64,000 nt of DNA from Burkholderia sp. D-99. Its GTDB lineage: Bacteria; Pseudomonadota; Gammaproteobacteria; Burkholderiales; Burkholderiaceae. Positions 42,355 through 51,764 of this stretch are shown in pieces. Every line of letters starts with the position of its first letter. The first letter of the stretch is position 1. Where the stretch lies: NCBI RefSeq assembly GCF_011605345.1, contig NZ_JAAOXM010000002.1, forward strand, positions 620,001 to 684,000. The letters run 5' to 3'. The translations under genes and the position numbers were made by a program. The notes under the pieces are model-generated. The model had not been told where the DNA came from, ran no database searches, and saw only the letters and a list, made by a program, of their open reading frames with translations.

Positions 42355-43194
42355 TCACGCCACCGCGAACGCCGCCTTCATGTCGGCCACGCGGCGCCGC
42401 TCGCGCGCGATCATCATCCGGTTCACGACGATCACGCCGATCGTCACCGCCGTGATGAACAGCGTCGCCAGCGCGTTCATCTCCGGGTTCAGCCCCAGCC
42501 GCACGCGCGAGAACACCACCAGCGGCAGCGTCGTCGACCCCGGCCCCGACAGGAACGCCGACAGCACCAGGTCGTCGATCGACAGCGTGAACGACAGCAG
42601 CCACCCCGACAGCAGCGCCTGCGAGATCAGCGGCAGCGTCACCACGAAGAACACCTTCAGCGGCGTCGCGCCCAAGTCGAGCGCCGCCTCCTCCAGCGAC
42701 TTGTTCATCTCCTTCACGCGCGACTGCACGATGATCGCCACGTACGACACGCACAGCATCACGTGGCCGATCCAGATCGTCAGCATCCCGCGGCCCTTCG
42801 GCCAGCCGAACATCTGCTCCAGCGCAACGAACAGCAATAAGAGCGAGATACCCTGGATCACTTCCGGAATCACCAGCGGCGCGTTGATCATCCCCGTGTA
42901 CAGCGTGAAGCCCTTGAAGCGGCCGAAGCGCGCGAGCACGAAGCCCGCCCACGTGCCGATCACGACCGACGCGGTGGCCGTCAGCAGGCCGATCTTCAGC
43001 GACAGCCACGCGGCGGTCAGCAGCTCGTCGTCGTCCAGCAGCGCGCTGTACCACTTCAGCGAGAAGCCCGACCACACCGTCACCAGCTTCGACTCGTTGA
43101 ACGAGTACACGATCAGGCTGATGATCGGGATGTACAGGAACAGGAAGCCGAAGGCGAGAACGCCCGTCGACAGCGGTTTGCTCGGCTTGATCAT
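42355..43194 (-). CDS. potI: Putrescine ABC transporter permease PotI
   Basis: A 279-residue inner-membrane permease with six helices. The conserved ATPase-contact loop (EAA motif) is KSLEEAALDLGATPLKVFFVVTLPLI near residues 155-180. It closely resembles PotI, one half of the PotHI channel for putrescine. Its ATG overlaps the potH stop by 4 bp (ATGA), so the two are translationally coupled. Transcription is potG-potH-potI. Confidence 0.9.
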   Translation of the reverse strand: MIKPSKPLSTGVLAFGFLFLYIPIISLIVYSFNESKLVTVWSGFSLKWYSALLDDDELLTAAWLSLKIGLLTATASVVIGTWAGFVLARFGRFKGFTLYTGMINAPLVIPEVIQGISLLLLFVALEQMFGWPKGRGMLTIWIGHVMLCVSYVAIIVQSRVKEMNKSLEEAALDLGATPLKVFFVVTLPLISQALLSGWLLSFTLSIDDLVLSAFLSGPGSTTLPLVVFSRVRLGLNPEMNALATLFITAVTIGVIVVNRMMIARERRRVADMKAAFAVA

Positions 43195-44177
43195 TTCGCG
43201 TCCTCCAGTTCCTTGACCTGGTAGTACTGGAACAGCGCCATCGGCACCAGCAGCAGCATCACCATCGCGACCGTCACCGCGGACGCCATCGGCCAGTCCA
43301 TGTTGTTGAAGAATTCATCCCACATCACGCGGCCGATCATCAGCGTGTCGGCGCCGCCCAGCAGTTCCGGAATCACGTACTCGCCCACCGCCGGGATGAA
43401 CACCAGCAGGCTGCCCGCGATGATCCCGTTCTTCGACAGCGGCAGCGTGATCCGCGTGAACGCGACCCACGGTTTCGCGCCGAGGTCATACGCGGCTTCG
43501 AGCAGCGTGAGGTCCATCTTCACGAGGTGCGCGTACAGCGGCATCACCATGAACGGCAGGTACGAATAGACCATCCCGATGTAGACACCCGCGTCGCTGT
43601 GATAGAGGCGCAGCGGCGTGTGGATGATGCCCAGCGCGATCAGCGTGTGGTTCAGCAGGCCGTCATCCTTCAGGATGCCGATCCATGCGTACACGCGGAT
43701 CAGGAACGACGTCCAGAACGGCAGCATCACGGCCATCATCAGCACGTTGCGGCGGTTCGGTTCCGAGCGCGCGATGTAGTACGCCATCGGGTAACCGATC
43801 AGCAGGCACAGCACCGTCGATACGGCGGCCATCTTCAGCGAGCTGAGGTAGGTCGCGATGTACAGGTCGTCCTGCAGCAGGAACGCGTAGTGCGACAGCT
43901 GCAGCGCAAAGTGCACGACGCCGTCCTTGAACTCGACGAGCGACGTGTACGGCGGAATGCCCATCACCTGGTCGGCGAAGCTGATCTTCAGCACCAGCAC
44001 GAACGGCAGCGCGAAGAACACCGCGAGCCACACGAACGGCACGCCGATCGCGACGCTGCGGCCCGACGGCAGGAAGCGCGACAGCGCGGCGAAGCGGCTC
44101 GGGCGGGCGCGGCCGGCGCCGGCGCTCGCGGCGCCGGACGACACCGGCGCGGACGGAGTGGAAGCAGAGGTTCTCAT
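43191..44177 (-). CDS. potH: Putrescine ABC transporter permease PotH
   Basis: A 328-residue permease. An Ala/Ser/Arg-rich 30-residue N-terminal extension is followed by six helices. The EAA loop is TLLEAAYDLGAKPWVAFTRITLPLSKNGI. The large first periplasmic loop (MGIPPYTSLVEFKDGVVHFALQLSHY) is typical of PotH/PotB. It pairs with PotI as the membrane channel and is 10 bp downstream of potG. Confidence 0.9.
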   Translation of the reverse strand: MRTSASTPSAPVSSGAASAGAGRARPSRFAALSRFLPSGRSVAIGVPFVWLAVFFALPFVLVLKISFADQVMGIPPYTSLVEFKDGVVHFALQLSHYAFLLQDDLYIATYLSSLKMAAVSTVLCLLIGYPMAYYIARSEPNRRNVLMMAVMLPFWTSFLIRVYAWIGILKDDGLLNHTLIALGIIHTPLRLYHSDAGVYIGMVYSYLPFMVMPLYAHLVKMDLTLLEAAYDLGAKPWVAFTRITLPLSKNGIIAGSLLVFIPAVGEYVIPELLGGADTLMIGRVMWDEFFNNMDWPMASAVTVAMVMLLLVPMALFQYYQVKELEDAK

Positions 44178-44187
44178 CGTGGCGTCC

Positions 44188-45342
44188 TCATTGCGTCAGC
44201 ACGACGCCGCTCGCCGGCGACCACGACACGAACACGTCGTCGTTCCACGCCGGAGCCGTATCGCTCATCAGGTGCGAGCTCGACAGGTTCGACACGACTG
44301 TCTTGCCGCTCGGCAAGCGCACGTGGTACAGCGAGTAGCTGCCCATGTAAGCGATGTCGGTCACGACGCCGCGCGCCCAGTTGTGTTTCGAGCCCGGCTT
44401 CTCACGCGACACGTGGATGCGTTCCGGGCGCACCGAGATGCCGACCGGCATCCCGAGCGGGCCCGTGATGCCGTGGCTCACGTACATGCGCGCTTCGAGG
44501 TCGTCGCTCTCGACGAAGATGTGATCGGGTTCGTCCTCGACCACGCGGCCTTCGAACAGGTTGGTCGAGCCGATGAATTCGGCCGAGAAGCGGCTGTTCG
44601 GGAATTCGTAGACTTCCCCCGGCGCACCGATCTGCACGATCTTGCCTTCGCTCATCACCGCGAGGCGGCTCGCCATCGTCATCGCCTCTTCCTGGTCGTG
44701 CGTGACCATCACGCAGGTCACGTCGACCTTCTCGATGATGTTGACGAGTTCGAGCTGGGTCTTCTGGCGGATCTTCTTGTCGAGCGCGGACATCGGCTCG
44801 TCGAGCAGCAGGAGCTTCGGGCGCTTGACGAGCGAACGCGCGAGCGCGACGCGCTGCTGCTGGCCGCCTGAAAGTTGATGCGGCTTGCGCTGCGCGTACT
44901 TGCTCATCTGCACGAGCGCGAGCGCATCGGCCACGCGCTCCTTGATCTCGTTCTTCGGCGTGCCTTCCTGCTTCAGGCCGAACGCGACGTTCGACTCGAC
45001 CGTCATGTGCGGGAACAGCGCGTACGACTGGAACATCATGTTCACCGGGCGGCGGTACGGCGGCAGCGACGCGAGGTCCTCGCCGTCGACGAAGATCTTG
45101 CCGGAGGTGGCCGTCTCGAGCCCGGCGAGCATGCGCAGCAGCGTGGACTTGCCGCAGCCGGAGCTGCCGAGCAGCGCGAACAGCTCGTTCTTCGCGATCG
45201 TCAGGTTCACGTTGTCGACGGCCGTGCTGTCGCCGAATTTCTTCACGACGTTTTCGATGCGCACAAAGGCGTCGTTCGACTTGAGCATGTCCGTCGCCGG
45301 TCGATGCATCGCATCAGGTGTACTGAATGAATCCCGTTTCAT
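44188..45342 (-). CDS. potG: Putrescine ABC transporter ATPase PotG
   Basis: A 384-residue ATP-binding subunit. Walker A is LLGSSGCGKSTLLRML, the signature is QLSGGQQQRVALARSL, Walker B is KLLLLDEPMSALD and the switch His is in VTHDQEEAM. A TOBE domain fills the C-terminal third (GMPVGISVRPERIHV). It energises PotHI. No potF gene precedes it; instead there are 480 bp without a gene. The PotF-like protein at 7432 may supply the ligand. Confidence 0.92.
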   Translation of the reverse strand: MKRDSFSTPDAMHRPATDMLKSNDAFVRIENVVKKFGDSTAVDNVNLTIAKNELFALLGSSGCGKSTLLRMLAGLETATSGKIFVDGEDLASLPPYRRPVNMMFQSYALFPHMTVESNVAFGLKQEGTPKNEIKERVADALALVQMSKYAQRKPHQLSGGQQQRVALARSLVKRPKLLLLDEPMSALDKKIRQKTQLELVNIIEKVDVTCVMVTHDQEEAMTMASRLAVMSEGKIVQIGAPGEVYEFPNSRFSAEFIGSTNLFEGRVVEDEPDHIFVESDDLEARMYVSHGITGPLGMPVGISVRPERIHVSREKPGSKHNWARGVVTDIAYMGSYSLYHVRLPSGKTVVSNLSSSHLMSDTAPAWNDDVFVSWSPASGVVLTQ

Positions 45343-45822
45343 GATGGTCCGTTTTAAGCAGGTAAGCGAATCTCAGGCGTCAGGCGCGACCGGTCGGCAG
45401 TCGCGCGGTGCTGGCGGAGAGGGATCGAGCGATTCCTCGTCCGGAACGAATGGCGCAACGAAACAGGTGTGGGGGCACGCACGGCGATCGTGGGCAATCA
45501 GTCGCGAACGACCGGAGGCACCGCGCTGGCTGTCATGAAGATTTCATCGGTTTTCATCGGGCTTTCCGCACGTTTCTGTCGTCTCCAGTGCGAATTTTTA
45601 AACCCGTCAAAAACCTTTTGGATCGCGGATTTCCGTTCCGGACATTGAACGGGATCGATGTTTGGGGAGGCGGGAAAACGGGGGCACGACCCGGCCCCCG
45701 CGGCAGCGCGGGCGCCCCGGCGGCACGGGCGCCGCCGGGTGACACGGAGGGTGAAACGGAGGGTCGGGAAAACGAGCAGCCGGGCGGCTGCCGCGCGCGG
45801 CCGGTGCGCCGCGCGGGTCACG
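45343..45822. other. 480-bp gene-free region upstream of potG
   Basis: I see no supported gene. In related operons potF usually occupies this position. The segment contains an AT-richer stretch near 45535-45640, a possible potG promoter, and a very GC-rich stretch near 45660-45800 next to the deaminase stop. No remnant of a binding-protein gene is evident. Confidence 0.45.
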
Positions 45823-46290
45823 TCACTTCGCGTTCAGTTCCTTCCAGCGCCGGTAGACGGCGATCGCGTCGCCGTGCTTGTGCTGCACCATCGGCAGCCG
45901 GCGTTCCTCGATCGGCTTCGCATATTCGGCATAGAAGGTGTCGAGCTCGAAATACTTGCGGTCGTCGCGGTAGAACGGCGCGTAGTCCTCGCGCGTCGTG
46001 ATGTAGACCACGCGTTTCGGGCTGCAGTAGTACAGCGAGCCCAGGCACATCGGGCACGGGCTCGCGAGAATGTAGATCTCGCAGTCGGTCAGGTGCTCGG
46101 TGCCGAGCTTGCGGCACGCGTCGCGCACCGCGAGGATCTCGGCGTGCGCGGTCGGATCGCTGGTCTGCGCGACGAGGTTCGGGCTCTCGGCGACGATCTC
46201 GCCGTCGCGGACGATCACCGTCGCGAACGGGCGGCCGCCCTCTTCCACGTTCTTCATCGCAAGATCGATCGTGCGTTTCACAAAATCCAT
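45823..46290 (-). CDS. Nucleoside/guanine deaminase, CDA fold
   Basis: A 155-residue zinc deaminase. The active-site motifs are TAHAEILAVRDA (H49, E51) and SPCPMCLGSLYY (C79, C82), as in guanine and tRNA-adenosine deaminases. The C-terminal FYRDDRKYFELDTFYAEYAKPIEER resembles the GuaD group, whose C-terminus closes over the active site. The start is the ATG at 46288-46290. It lies 107 bp after the cyanase gene on the same strand, possibly an added member of the cyn operon with a shared ammonia-releasing theme. Confidence 0.86.
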   Translation of the reverse strand: MDFVKRTIDLAMKNVEEGGRPFATVIVRDGEIVAESPNLVAQTSDPTAHAEILAVRDACRKLGTEHLTDCEIYILASPCPMCLGSLYYCSPKRVVYITTREDYAPFYRDDRKYFELDTFYAEYAKPIEERRLPMVQHKHGDAIAVYRRWKELNAK

Positions 46291-46397
46291 GGCTGCGTCC
46301 TCGTAGAAACGGAATGGCGGGAACGTGCGCCGGCCGGCGGCCGACGCAGGTCGGGCGGAAACCTGCGCGGCACCGCTGCCGTGGCGCCGCACCGGCC

Positions 46398-46868
46398 TCA
46401 GAACGGCTTGGTCGGCAGGTACTTGCCGTCGAGCGTGATCACCGCGCGCGAACCGCCTTCGGGATCGTCGACCTTCTTCACGTCGAGCCGGAAATTGATC
46501 GCGCTGATGATGCCGTCGCCGAACTTCTCGTGAACGAGTGCCTTCAGCGTTGTGCCGTACACCTGCAGCATTTCGTAGAAGCGGTAAATCGTCGGGTCGG
46601 TCGGCACGCGATCGTCGATGCTGCCGCGCAGCGGGATCGATTGCAGCAGCAGCACCGCGTCGTCGTCGAGGCCGAGCTTGTCGGCGACGCTGCGCGCCGC
46701 ATCGGCCGGCAACGCGTGCTGGCCGAGCAGCGCGGCCGTCACGAACGCTTCGCTCAGGCCCGTACCTTCGGTGAGCTGCGCGAACGACAGGTTCTTGCGC
46801 GCCTTCGCGAGAACGACGGTCTCCGCAAGCGCGTGGCGGGCGGTCTGGCTGTGCTGGGACTGGATCAT
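46398..46868 (-). CDS. cynS: Cyanate hydratase (cyanase)
   Basis: A 156-residue cyanase, which converts cyanate and bicarbonate to ammonia and carbon dioxide by way of carbamate. The catalytic residues R96, E99 and S122 ([19 protein letters not shown]) fall at exactly the E. coli positions. The N-terminal helix-turn-helix-like domain and the C-terminal dimer strand ([14 protein letters not shown]) are intact. It lies 30 bp downstream of carbonic anhydrase, which recycles the carbon dioxide. Confidence 0.96.
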   Translation of the reverse strand: MIQSQHSQTARHALAETVVLAKARKNLSFAQLTEGTGLSEAFVTAALLGQHALPADAARSVADKLGLDDDAVLLLQSIPLRGSIDDRVPTDPTIYRFYEMLQVYGTTLKALVHEKFGDGIISAINFRLDVKKVDDPEGGSRAVITLDGKYLPTKPF

Positions 46869-46898
46869 GGCAATTCCTCGTGGTGGGGTAGGAGCGAT

Positions 46899-47558
46899 TC
46901 AGGCCGCGACGGGAAGCGTCGCGGGCATGGCGCGGACATCGGGATGGTCCGCCAGGGAGACGAACCGGCCGGTCGCGCCGTCATGGGCGTCGATGCAGCC
47001 CGATTCGATGTCGTAGACCCAGCCGTGCAGCGCGAGCCGCCCTTCTTCGAGCGCGAGCCGCACGGCCGGGTGTGTCTTCAGGTTCGCCAGTTGCGCGACG
47101 ACGTTCTCGCGCACCATCGAGTCGATCCGCTCGCGTTCGCTGCGATGCGTACGCGCCTCGTTCACGACGCGCGCCGAATCGGCGTAGCGCAACCAGTGGC
47201 CGACGGCCGGCATGTGGTCCATGCACTGGCAGGTGGCAATCGCTGTCATTGCGCCGCAATCGGAATGGCCGCAGATCACGACGTCGGTCACGCGCAGCGC
47301 GGCCACCGCGTATTCGACCGACGCCGACACGCCGCCCGGCTCGGGGCCGTACGACGGCACGATGTTGCCGGCATTGCGGATCACGAACAGGTCGCCCGGT
47401 TCGCGCTGCGTGACGAGTTCGGGCACGAGCCGGCTGTCCGAGCACGAGATGAACAGCGCCCGCGGATTCTGGCTGCGCGCGAGATCGCGGAACAGCGCGG
47501 CGCGCTCCGGGTAGGCGTCGCGCTGGAACTTCAGGAAGCCTTCGATGATGTCCTTCAT
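46899..47558 (-). CDS. cynT: Beta-class carbonic anhydrase of the cyanate operon
   Basis: A 219-residue beta-carbonic anhydrase. The zinc ligands and catalytic dyad are in place: C39 and D41 (SCSDSR), H98 and C101 (GHSDCGAM), the same spacing as E. coli CynT. It regenerates bicarbonate needed by cyanase. The ATG at 47556-47558 is first in the transcript cynT-cynS, divergent from the LysR regulator CynR. Confidence 0.94.
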   Translation of the reverse strand: MKDIIEGFLKFQRDAYPERAALFRDLARSQNPRALFISCSDSRLVPELVTQREPGDLFVIRNAGNIVPSYGPEPGGVSASVEYAVAALRVTDVVICGHSDCGAMTAIATCQCMDHMPAVGHWLRYADSARVVNEARTHRSERERIDSMVRENVVAQLANLKTHPAVRLALEEGRLALHGWVYDIESGCIDAHDGATGRFVSLADHPDVRAMPATLPVAA

Positions 47559-47632
47559 CGTGTGTTCTCCGGTGCGGGTGGAATCGATGAAGGGCAGGTT
47601 ACGCCGGACTTCCAATAACGTAAAAGACTGAT

Positions 47633-47650
47633 TTATGATCCACCGGATAA
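47633..47650. promoter_or_regulatory. Candidate CynR operator
   Basis: A TTAT-N10-ATAA dyad with the T-N11-A character of LysR boxes lies 21 bp before cynR and about 75 bp before cynT, inside the divergent promoter. Its position fits autoregulation plus activation of cynTS. Confidence 0.45.
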
Positions 47651-47671
47651 GCAGGACTTATAGGAACCGCC

Positions 47672-48568
47672 ATGCTGCTGCGCCATATCCACTACTTCCT
47701 CGCCGTCGCCGAGCATCGCAGCTTCACGCGCGCGGCCGCCGCGCTGCATGTGTCGCAGCCCGCGCTGTCCCAGCAGATCCGTCAGCTCGAGGAGACGCTC
47801 GGCGCGCAACTGTTCGACCGCACCGGGCGCGTGACGCGGCTGACCGATGCCGGCGACGTGTATTTCCGCTATGCGCGGCAGGCGCTGCACGATCTCGCGG
47901 AAGGCCGGCGCGCCATTCACGACGTGCAGGATCTGAGCCGTGGCTCACTGCGGATCGCGGTTACGCCGACCTTCACGAGCTATCTCGTCGGGCCGCTCGT
48001 CGAGGCGTTTCACGGCCGCTATCCGGATGTGTCGCTGTCGGTGCGCGAGATGTCGCAGGAACGCATCGAGGCGCTGCTCGTCGACGACGAGCTCGATGTC
48101 GGCATCGCGTTCGACGAGGTGCAGACGGCGGATATCGAAGCGCAGACGCTGCTGGTCGAAACGCTCGCGCTCGTCGTGAGCCGCCGGCATGCGCTCGCCG
48201 GGAAACGCAAGGCCGGCCTGCGCGCGCTGCACGACGCGCCGCTCGCGCTGCTCACGGCCGAGTTCGCGACACGCGTGCAGATCGATCGTTATTTCCGCGA
48301 GCACGACGTGCGGCCGCGCGTATTGATGGAAGCGAATTCGCTGGGCGCGGTAATCGAGATCGTGCGCCGCACGAACCTTGCGACGCTGCTGCCCGCGACA
48401 ATCGCGAGCGGGCACGACGATCTCGTCGCCGTCGCGCTCGATCCGGCCGTCCTGCGGCGCACGGCCGTGCTGCTGCAGCGCAAGGGGGCGTACCGGAGCG
48501 CGGCCGCGCGCGCGTTCGTCGAACTGGCGCTTGCGCAAGGAGCGGGGCCGGTCAGGCGTGCGCGATGA
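47672..48568 (+). CDS. cynR: LysR-family regulator CynR
   Basis: A 298-residue LysR protein with helix-turn-helix at residues 1-60 ([43 protein letters not shown]) and an effector domain starting [20 protein letters not shown]. Sequence pattern and divergent position to cynTS identify it as CynR, the cyanate-responsive activator. It is followed by a DUF3304 gene. Confidence 0.9.
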   Translation: MLLRHIHYFLAVAEHRSFTRAAAALHVSQPALSQQIRQLEETLGAQLFDRTGRVTRLTDAGDVYFRYARQALHDLAEGRRAIHDVQDLSRGSLRIAVTPTFTSYLVGPLVEAFHGRYPDVSLSVREMSQERIEALLVDDELDVGIAFDEVQTADIEAQTLLVETLALVVSRRHALAGKRKAGLRALHDAPLALLTAEFATRVQIDRYFREHDVRPRVLMEANSLGAVIEIVRRTNLATLLPATIASGHDDLVAVALDPAVLRRTAVLLQRKGAYRSAAARAFVELALAQGAGPVRRAR

Positions 48569-48653
48569 CCTCGGCCGCCGGCGCGCGCGTCACGCGCCCG
48601 GGCACCACCAACAATGGATCGTCGCCGACGAACCGATTCACGAGAACATCGAC

Positions 48654-49109
48654 ATGCCGAACCTGCTACGCCGCGTGATGCTCAACCCGCTTGCCATCGC
48701 AGCGCTGCTGGTGGGCGCGGTCTGGTGGGTCCACGCACAGACGCGCGCCGACGGCCCGTATCGGGTCGTGGGATTCAACTACACCGATCGTGGCATCTAC
48801 AGCTTCGTGGTTGATGGCTTCGGCGCCGGCAGCGTGCACGCACGCCAGTTCGGTGGCGGGGGCGGCACGGTGTGCTGCATGAGCGTGCCGCGCGACAGGA
48901 AGACCTGGCACGTCAGGATCACGTACGATCTGACGCCTGAAGAAGACGCCCGGAACCAGGCGCCTGAAATCGTCGAAACCGACGTCGCCGTGCCGGCATT
49001 GCCGAACCGGCGCGACGGCTATATCGAGTTTCATTTTCTGCCCGGCCGCAAGATCGACGCCCGATGGGTGGCGTACCCGACGATGCCGCGGATGCACGCC
49101 ACCGGTTGA
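48654..49109 (+). CDS. DUF3304-like membrane-anchored protein
   Basis: A 151-residue protein with an N-terminal hydrophobic segment (LNPLAIAALLVGAVWWVHA) acting as signal or anchor. The body has GFNYTDRGIYSFVVDGFGAGSVHARQFGGGGGTVCCMSVPRDRKTWHVRITYDLTP, the pattern of DUF3304 proteins common in Burkholderia, often as several small paralogues. The Cys pair after the Gly run is typical. Function is unknown. The ATG at 48654 is 86 bp after cynR; an inner ATG at 48678 is possible. Confidence 0.72.
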   Translation: MPNLLRRVMLNPLAIAALLVGAVWWVHAQTRADGPYRVVGFNYTDRGIYSFVVDGFGAGSVHARQFGGGGGTVCCMSVPRDRKTWHVRITYDLTPEEDARNQAPEIVETDVAVPALPNRRDGYIEFHFLPGRKIDARWVAYPTMPRMHATG

Positions 49110-49169
49110 TCGGGAAGGGCTTGCTCGTCGACGCTGCGCGGCCGCGCAGAACACTCGCTCAGCGTTGCA

Positions 49170-49373
49170 TCAGTTGTAACCGAGAATCGCCACCGCCGCG
49201 ACATCCGGCCGATCGATCGTATTCCCGACGAGCGACGTCATCGGCTCCTGAAGCACGGCCTGATACGACGTCACGCGCGCGGCCTCGGGCACACCCGCGT
49301 CATCCGGTGCCGCTTCGTCGAACGCGGCATCGAAGCCGCTGTAAAACCCCGGTTGTTTCTGCGAAAAAGTCAT
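49170..49373 (-). CDS. Small orphan protein, 67 aa
   Basis: I do not recognise it. It is acidic with no signal peptide or Cys residue. The N-terminal FSQKQPGFYSGFDAAFDEAAPDD is followed by a more hydrophobic C-terminal half ending AVAILGYN. A strong AAAGGAGTGGAG box precedes the ATG at 49371-49373, which supports translation. It lies 34 bp downstream of the DUF3422 gene on the same strand, so it is probably its operon partner. Confidence 0.6.
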   Translation of the reverse strand: MTFSQKQPGFYSGFDAAFDEAAPDDAGVPEAARVTSYQAVLQEPMTSLVGNTIDRPDVAAVAILGYN

Positions 49374-49407
49374 CTCCACTCCTTTACCTGAATATGTTTT
49401 AGATGTT

Positions 49408-50727
49408 CTAACCAACCTGCTTCAACGCCGCCGCATGCACCGTCGTGCCGTCATGCGCCGCCTCCGATCGTGCCAGCTGCGCGCGCGTGCGCCGTGTGAT
49501 ATGAATCACCGCGAACACGACCGGCGCGATCAGCAGGCCCTCCGCCAGTTCGGGATCGACCGGCAGGTTCATCACGTGCAGCGCCTTGAACGCCGCTGTC
49601 GCGAGCGACAGCACGTAGTACGAAATAGCTGCCACCGACAGCCCCTCCACCGCGTGCTGCAGATGCAGCTGGTTGCGCGCGGTGCGCTCCATGCCCGCCA
49701 GCAGGCGCGTCACGTCCTTTTCCTGCGCGAGATTCACGCGCGTGCGCAGCAGGTCGACCGCCCGTGCGATCCGCGCGGCGATCTGTTCGTGGCGCGCCCA
49801 TACGCTGCGACAGGTTTCCATCGCCGGCGCGAAGCGCCGCTCCATGAATTCGGCGATCGTCGGCATCCCTTCGATGCGTTCCTCGCGCAGCTCGTGGATG
49901 CGCGCCAGCACGAGCTTTTCGTACGCCCGCGACGCGCTGAAGCGCGCGCCCGATCCCGACAGCGATTCGACCCGTACCGCGAGATGCGTGAGCTTGACGA
50001 GCAGCGCTGTATCGTCGCCGTCGGCGCCGCTCGCGTCCATCCGCTGCATCAATGCGTGCAGCGCCGCGTGGATCTCGTCGAGCTCGCGGCTCATCCGGCG
50101 CGCGACGGGCAGCGCCAGCAGCGCCATCATCCGGTACGTTTCGATTTCATACAGGCGCTGCAGCAGGCGGCCGCCCTGCTCCTCGCGGAAATCCTCGTCG
50201 ACGACGAGAAAACGCATGAAGCCGTCGTCGCGCACATGCCAGTCGCAGAACACCTTGCCGCCGCCGAGCACGTTGCTGCCGACGAGCGCGGGCCCGTCGA
50301 TCCAGCGGCGCAGGTCGCCGCAGACGAGCCGCGCGGCGTCACCCGTCAGCAGCTCCATGCGCACCGCGACGAAGCGGATGCCGGCGAGCCGAGCGAACCA
50401 CGCGGCCGGAATGCCTTCGATCGCGAGATCGTCGAAATAGCCAGTGTCGCGACGCGGCGCGACGAACGTGAAGGTCGAGAATTCGGTGTGACGCTCCCAC
50501 TTCAGGTGCCAGCCGCTCGGCGACTGCACTGCGTAGTGCGTCGCACCCTCGTGCGGCGCGGCGATGCCGGTATCGCGGCACAGTGCGTGCAGCAGCGTCT
50601 CGTGGATGTCGGGCTGGCCGTCCGCGTAGATCGCGTAATGCGTGAGCGACACGGCTTCGGCGAGCCGCAGGAATGGCCGGGCATGCAATTCCGCGGCCAG
50701 TGCGGCGCGCAACGGATGGTCGATCAT
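49408..50727 (-). CDS. DUF3422-family protein
   Basis: A 439-residue protein. The N-terminus HPLRAALAAELHARPFLRL is the DUF3422 hallmark. Residues 1-230 look globular and the middle is helical (VESLSGSGARFSASRAYEKLVLARIHELREERIEGMPTIAEFMERRFAPAMETC). Two hydrophobic segments near residues 365-410 (SYYVLSLATAAFKAL and LLIAPVVFAVIHI) suggest a membrane-anchored C-terminus, resembling CorA-type tails in layout. The function is not established. It is divergent from a LysR gene. Confidence 0.85.
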   Translation of the reverse strand: MIDHPLRAALAAELHARPFLRLAEAVSLTHYAIYADGQPDIHETLLHALCRDTGIAAPHEGATHYAVQSPSGWHLKWERHTEFSTFTFVAPRRDTGYFDDLAIEGIPAAWFARLAGIRFVAVRMELLTGDAARLVCGDLRRWIDGPALVGSNVLGGGKVFCDWHVRDDGFMRFLVVDEDFREEQGGRLLQRLYEIETYRMMALLALPVARRMSRELDEIHAALHALMQRMDASGADGDDTALLVKLTHLAVRVESLSGSGARFSASRAYEKLVLARIHELREERIEGMPTIAEFMERRFAPAMETCRSVWARHEQIAARIARAVDLLRTRVNLAQEKDVTRLLAGMERTARNQLHLQHAVEGLSVAAISYYVLSLATAAFKALHVMNLPVDPELAEGLLIAPVVFAVIHITRRTRAQLARSEAAHDGTTVHAAALKQVG

Positions 50728-50888
50728 CGATACACCACGCTTCCTTGTTCAGTCCTGCACACCGGATCAACCGGCCTGAACGCCGCGCCACCCTCGGGCG
50801 AAACGCCAGCGTGATCGCACTATGGCAGACACACAGCAACAATAAAAACGCATAATGCTGATCGTTACGTTCAGTTTTCCTGATACCC

Positions 50889-51764
50889 ATGAAGATGCTC
50901 GATCACGACGTGCTGGCCACCGTCGTCGCCGTCGCGGAGACCGGCAACATGACCCGCGCCGCCGAGGCCGTGAACCGCTCGCAGTCGGCCGTGAGCATGC
51001 AGATCAAGAGCCTGGAAGACGCGATCGGGCGGCCGCTGTTCGTGCGCAAGCCGCGCAGCATCGTGCTGACGCGCGAAGGCGAGGTGCTGCTGGGATTTGC
51101 CAGACGAATGCTGGCGCTGCGCGACGAGGCGTGGGCGGCCGTGGTGCGGCCGGAGGTGACCGGTAAAGTCGTGATCGGTGTGCCGGACGACTATGCGTCG
51201 TCGCTGCTGCCGTCGGTCCTGAAAAAATTCTCGGCAACCTACCCGAAGGTCGAGATCCAGGTGATGGGGCTGCCGAGCAGCGCGCTCGCGCCGCTGATCA
51301 AGGAGGGCACCGTCGATCTCGTATGCGGCACGCGCATCAAGGGGTTGTCGGGCGACTTCATCCGCCACGAGCCGATGGCGTGGGCCGCGATGACGAACGG
51401 GCCGCGCGTGTGGGAAGAGCGGCCGCTGCCGATCGCGGTGTTCATGCCGGGCAGCGTCGCGCGCGAGAACGCGATCCGCAGCCTCGAACGCGCGAAGGTG
51501 CCGTATCGCACTTCGTATGAAAGCCCGAGCCTGCTCGGGCTACTCAGCATGGTCGAGGCCGGCCTCGCGGTCGCGCCGCTCGCGCGCTGCGCGATTCCTG
51601 CGCAACTGTCGATGCTCGGCCGCGCACACGGGCTGCCCGACCTGCCGCCGCTCGAACTGATTCTCGCGCGCAGCACGAAATCGAAGCGGCCGCCGTGCGA
51701 CTTTCTCGCGGAACAGTTGATGGAAGACCTGCAGCGTCAGACCGGGCAGGCCGGCGACGCGTAA
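50889..51764 (+). CDS. LysR-family transcriptional regulator
   Basis: A 291-residue LysR protein; the helix-turn-helix is LDHDVLATVVAVAETGNMTRAAEAVNRSQSAVSMQIKSLEDAIG. The effector domain opens GKVVIGVPDDYASSLLPSVLKKF, which resembles the NodD-like/HTH_1 group that often controls neighbouring transport or envelope genes. It is divergent from DUF3422 and its 67-aa partner, the most likely target, with a 161-bp shared upstream region. Confidence 0.9.
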   Translation: MKMLDHDVLATVVAVAETGNMTRAAEAVNRSQSAVSMQIKSLEDAIGRPLFVRKPRSIVLTREGEVLLGFARRMLALRDEAWAAVVRPEVTGKVVIGVPDDYASSLLPSVLKKFSATYPKVEIQVMGLPSSALAPLIKEGTVDLVCGTRIKGLSGDFIRHEPMAWAAMTNGPRVWEERPLPIAVFMPGSVARENAIRSLERAKVPYRTSYESPSLLGLLSMVEAGLAVAPLARCAIPAQLSMLGRAHGLPDLPPLELILARSTKSKRPPCDFLAEQLMEDLQRQTGQAGDA

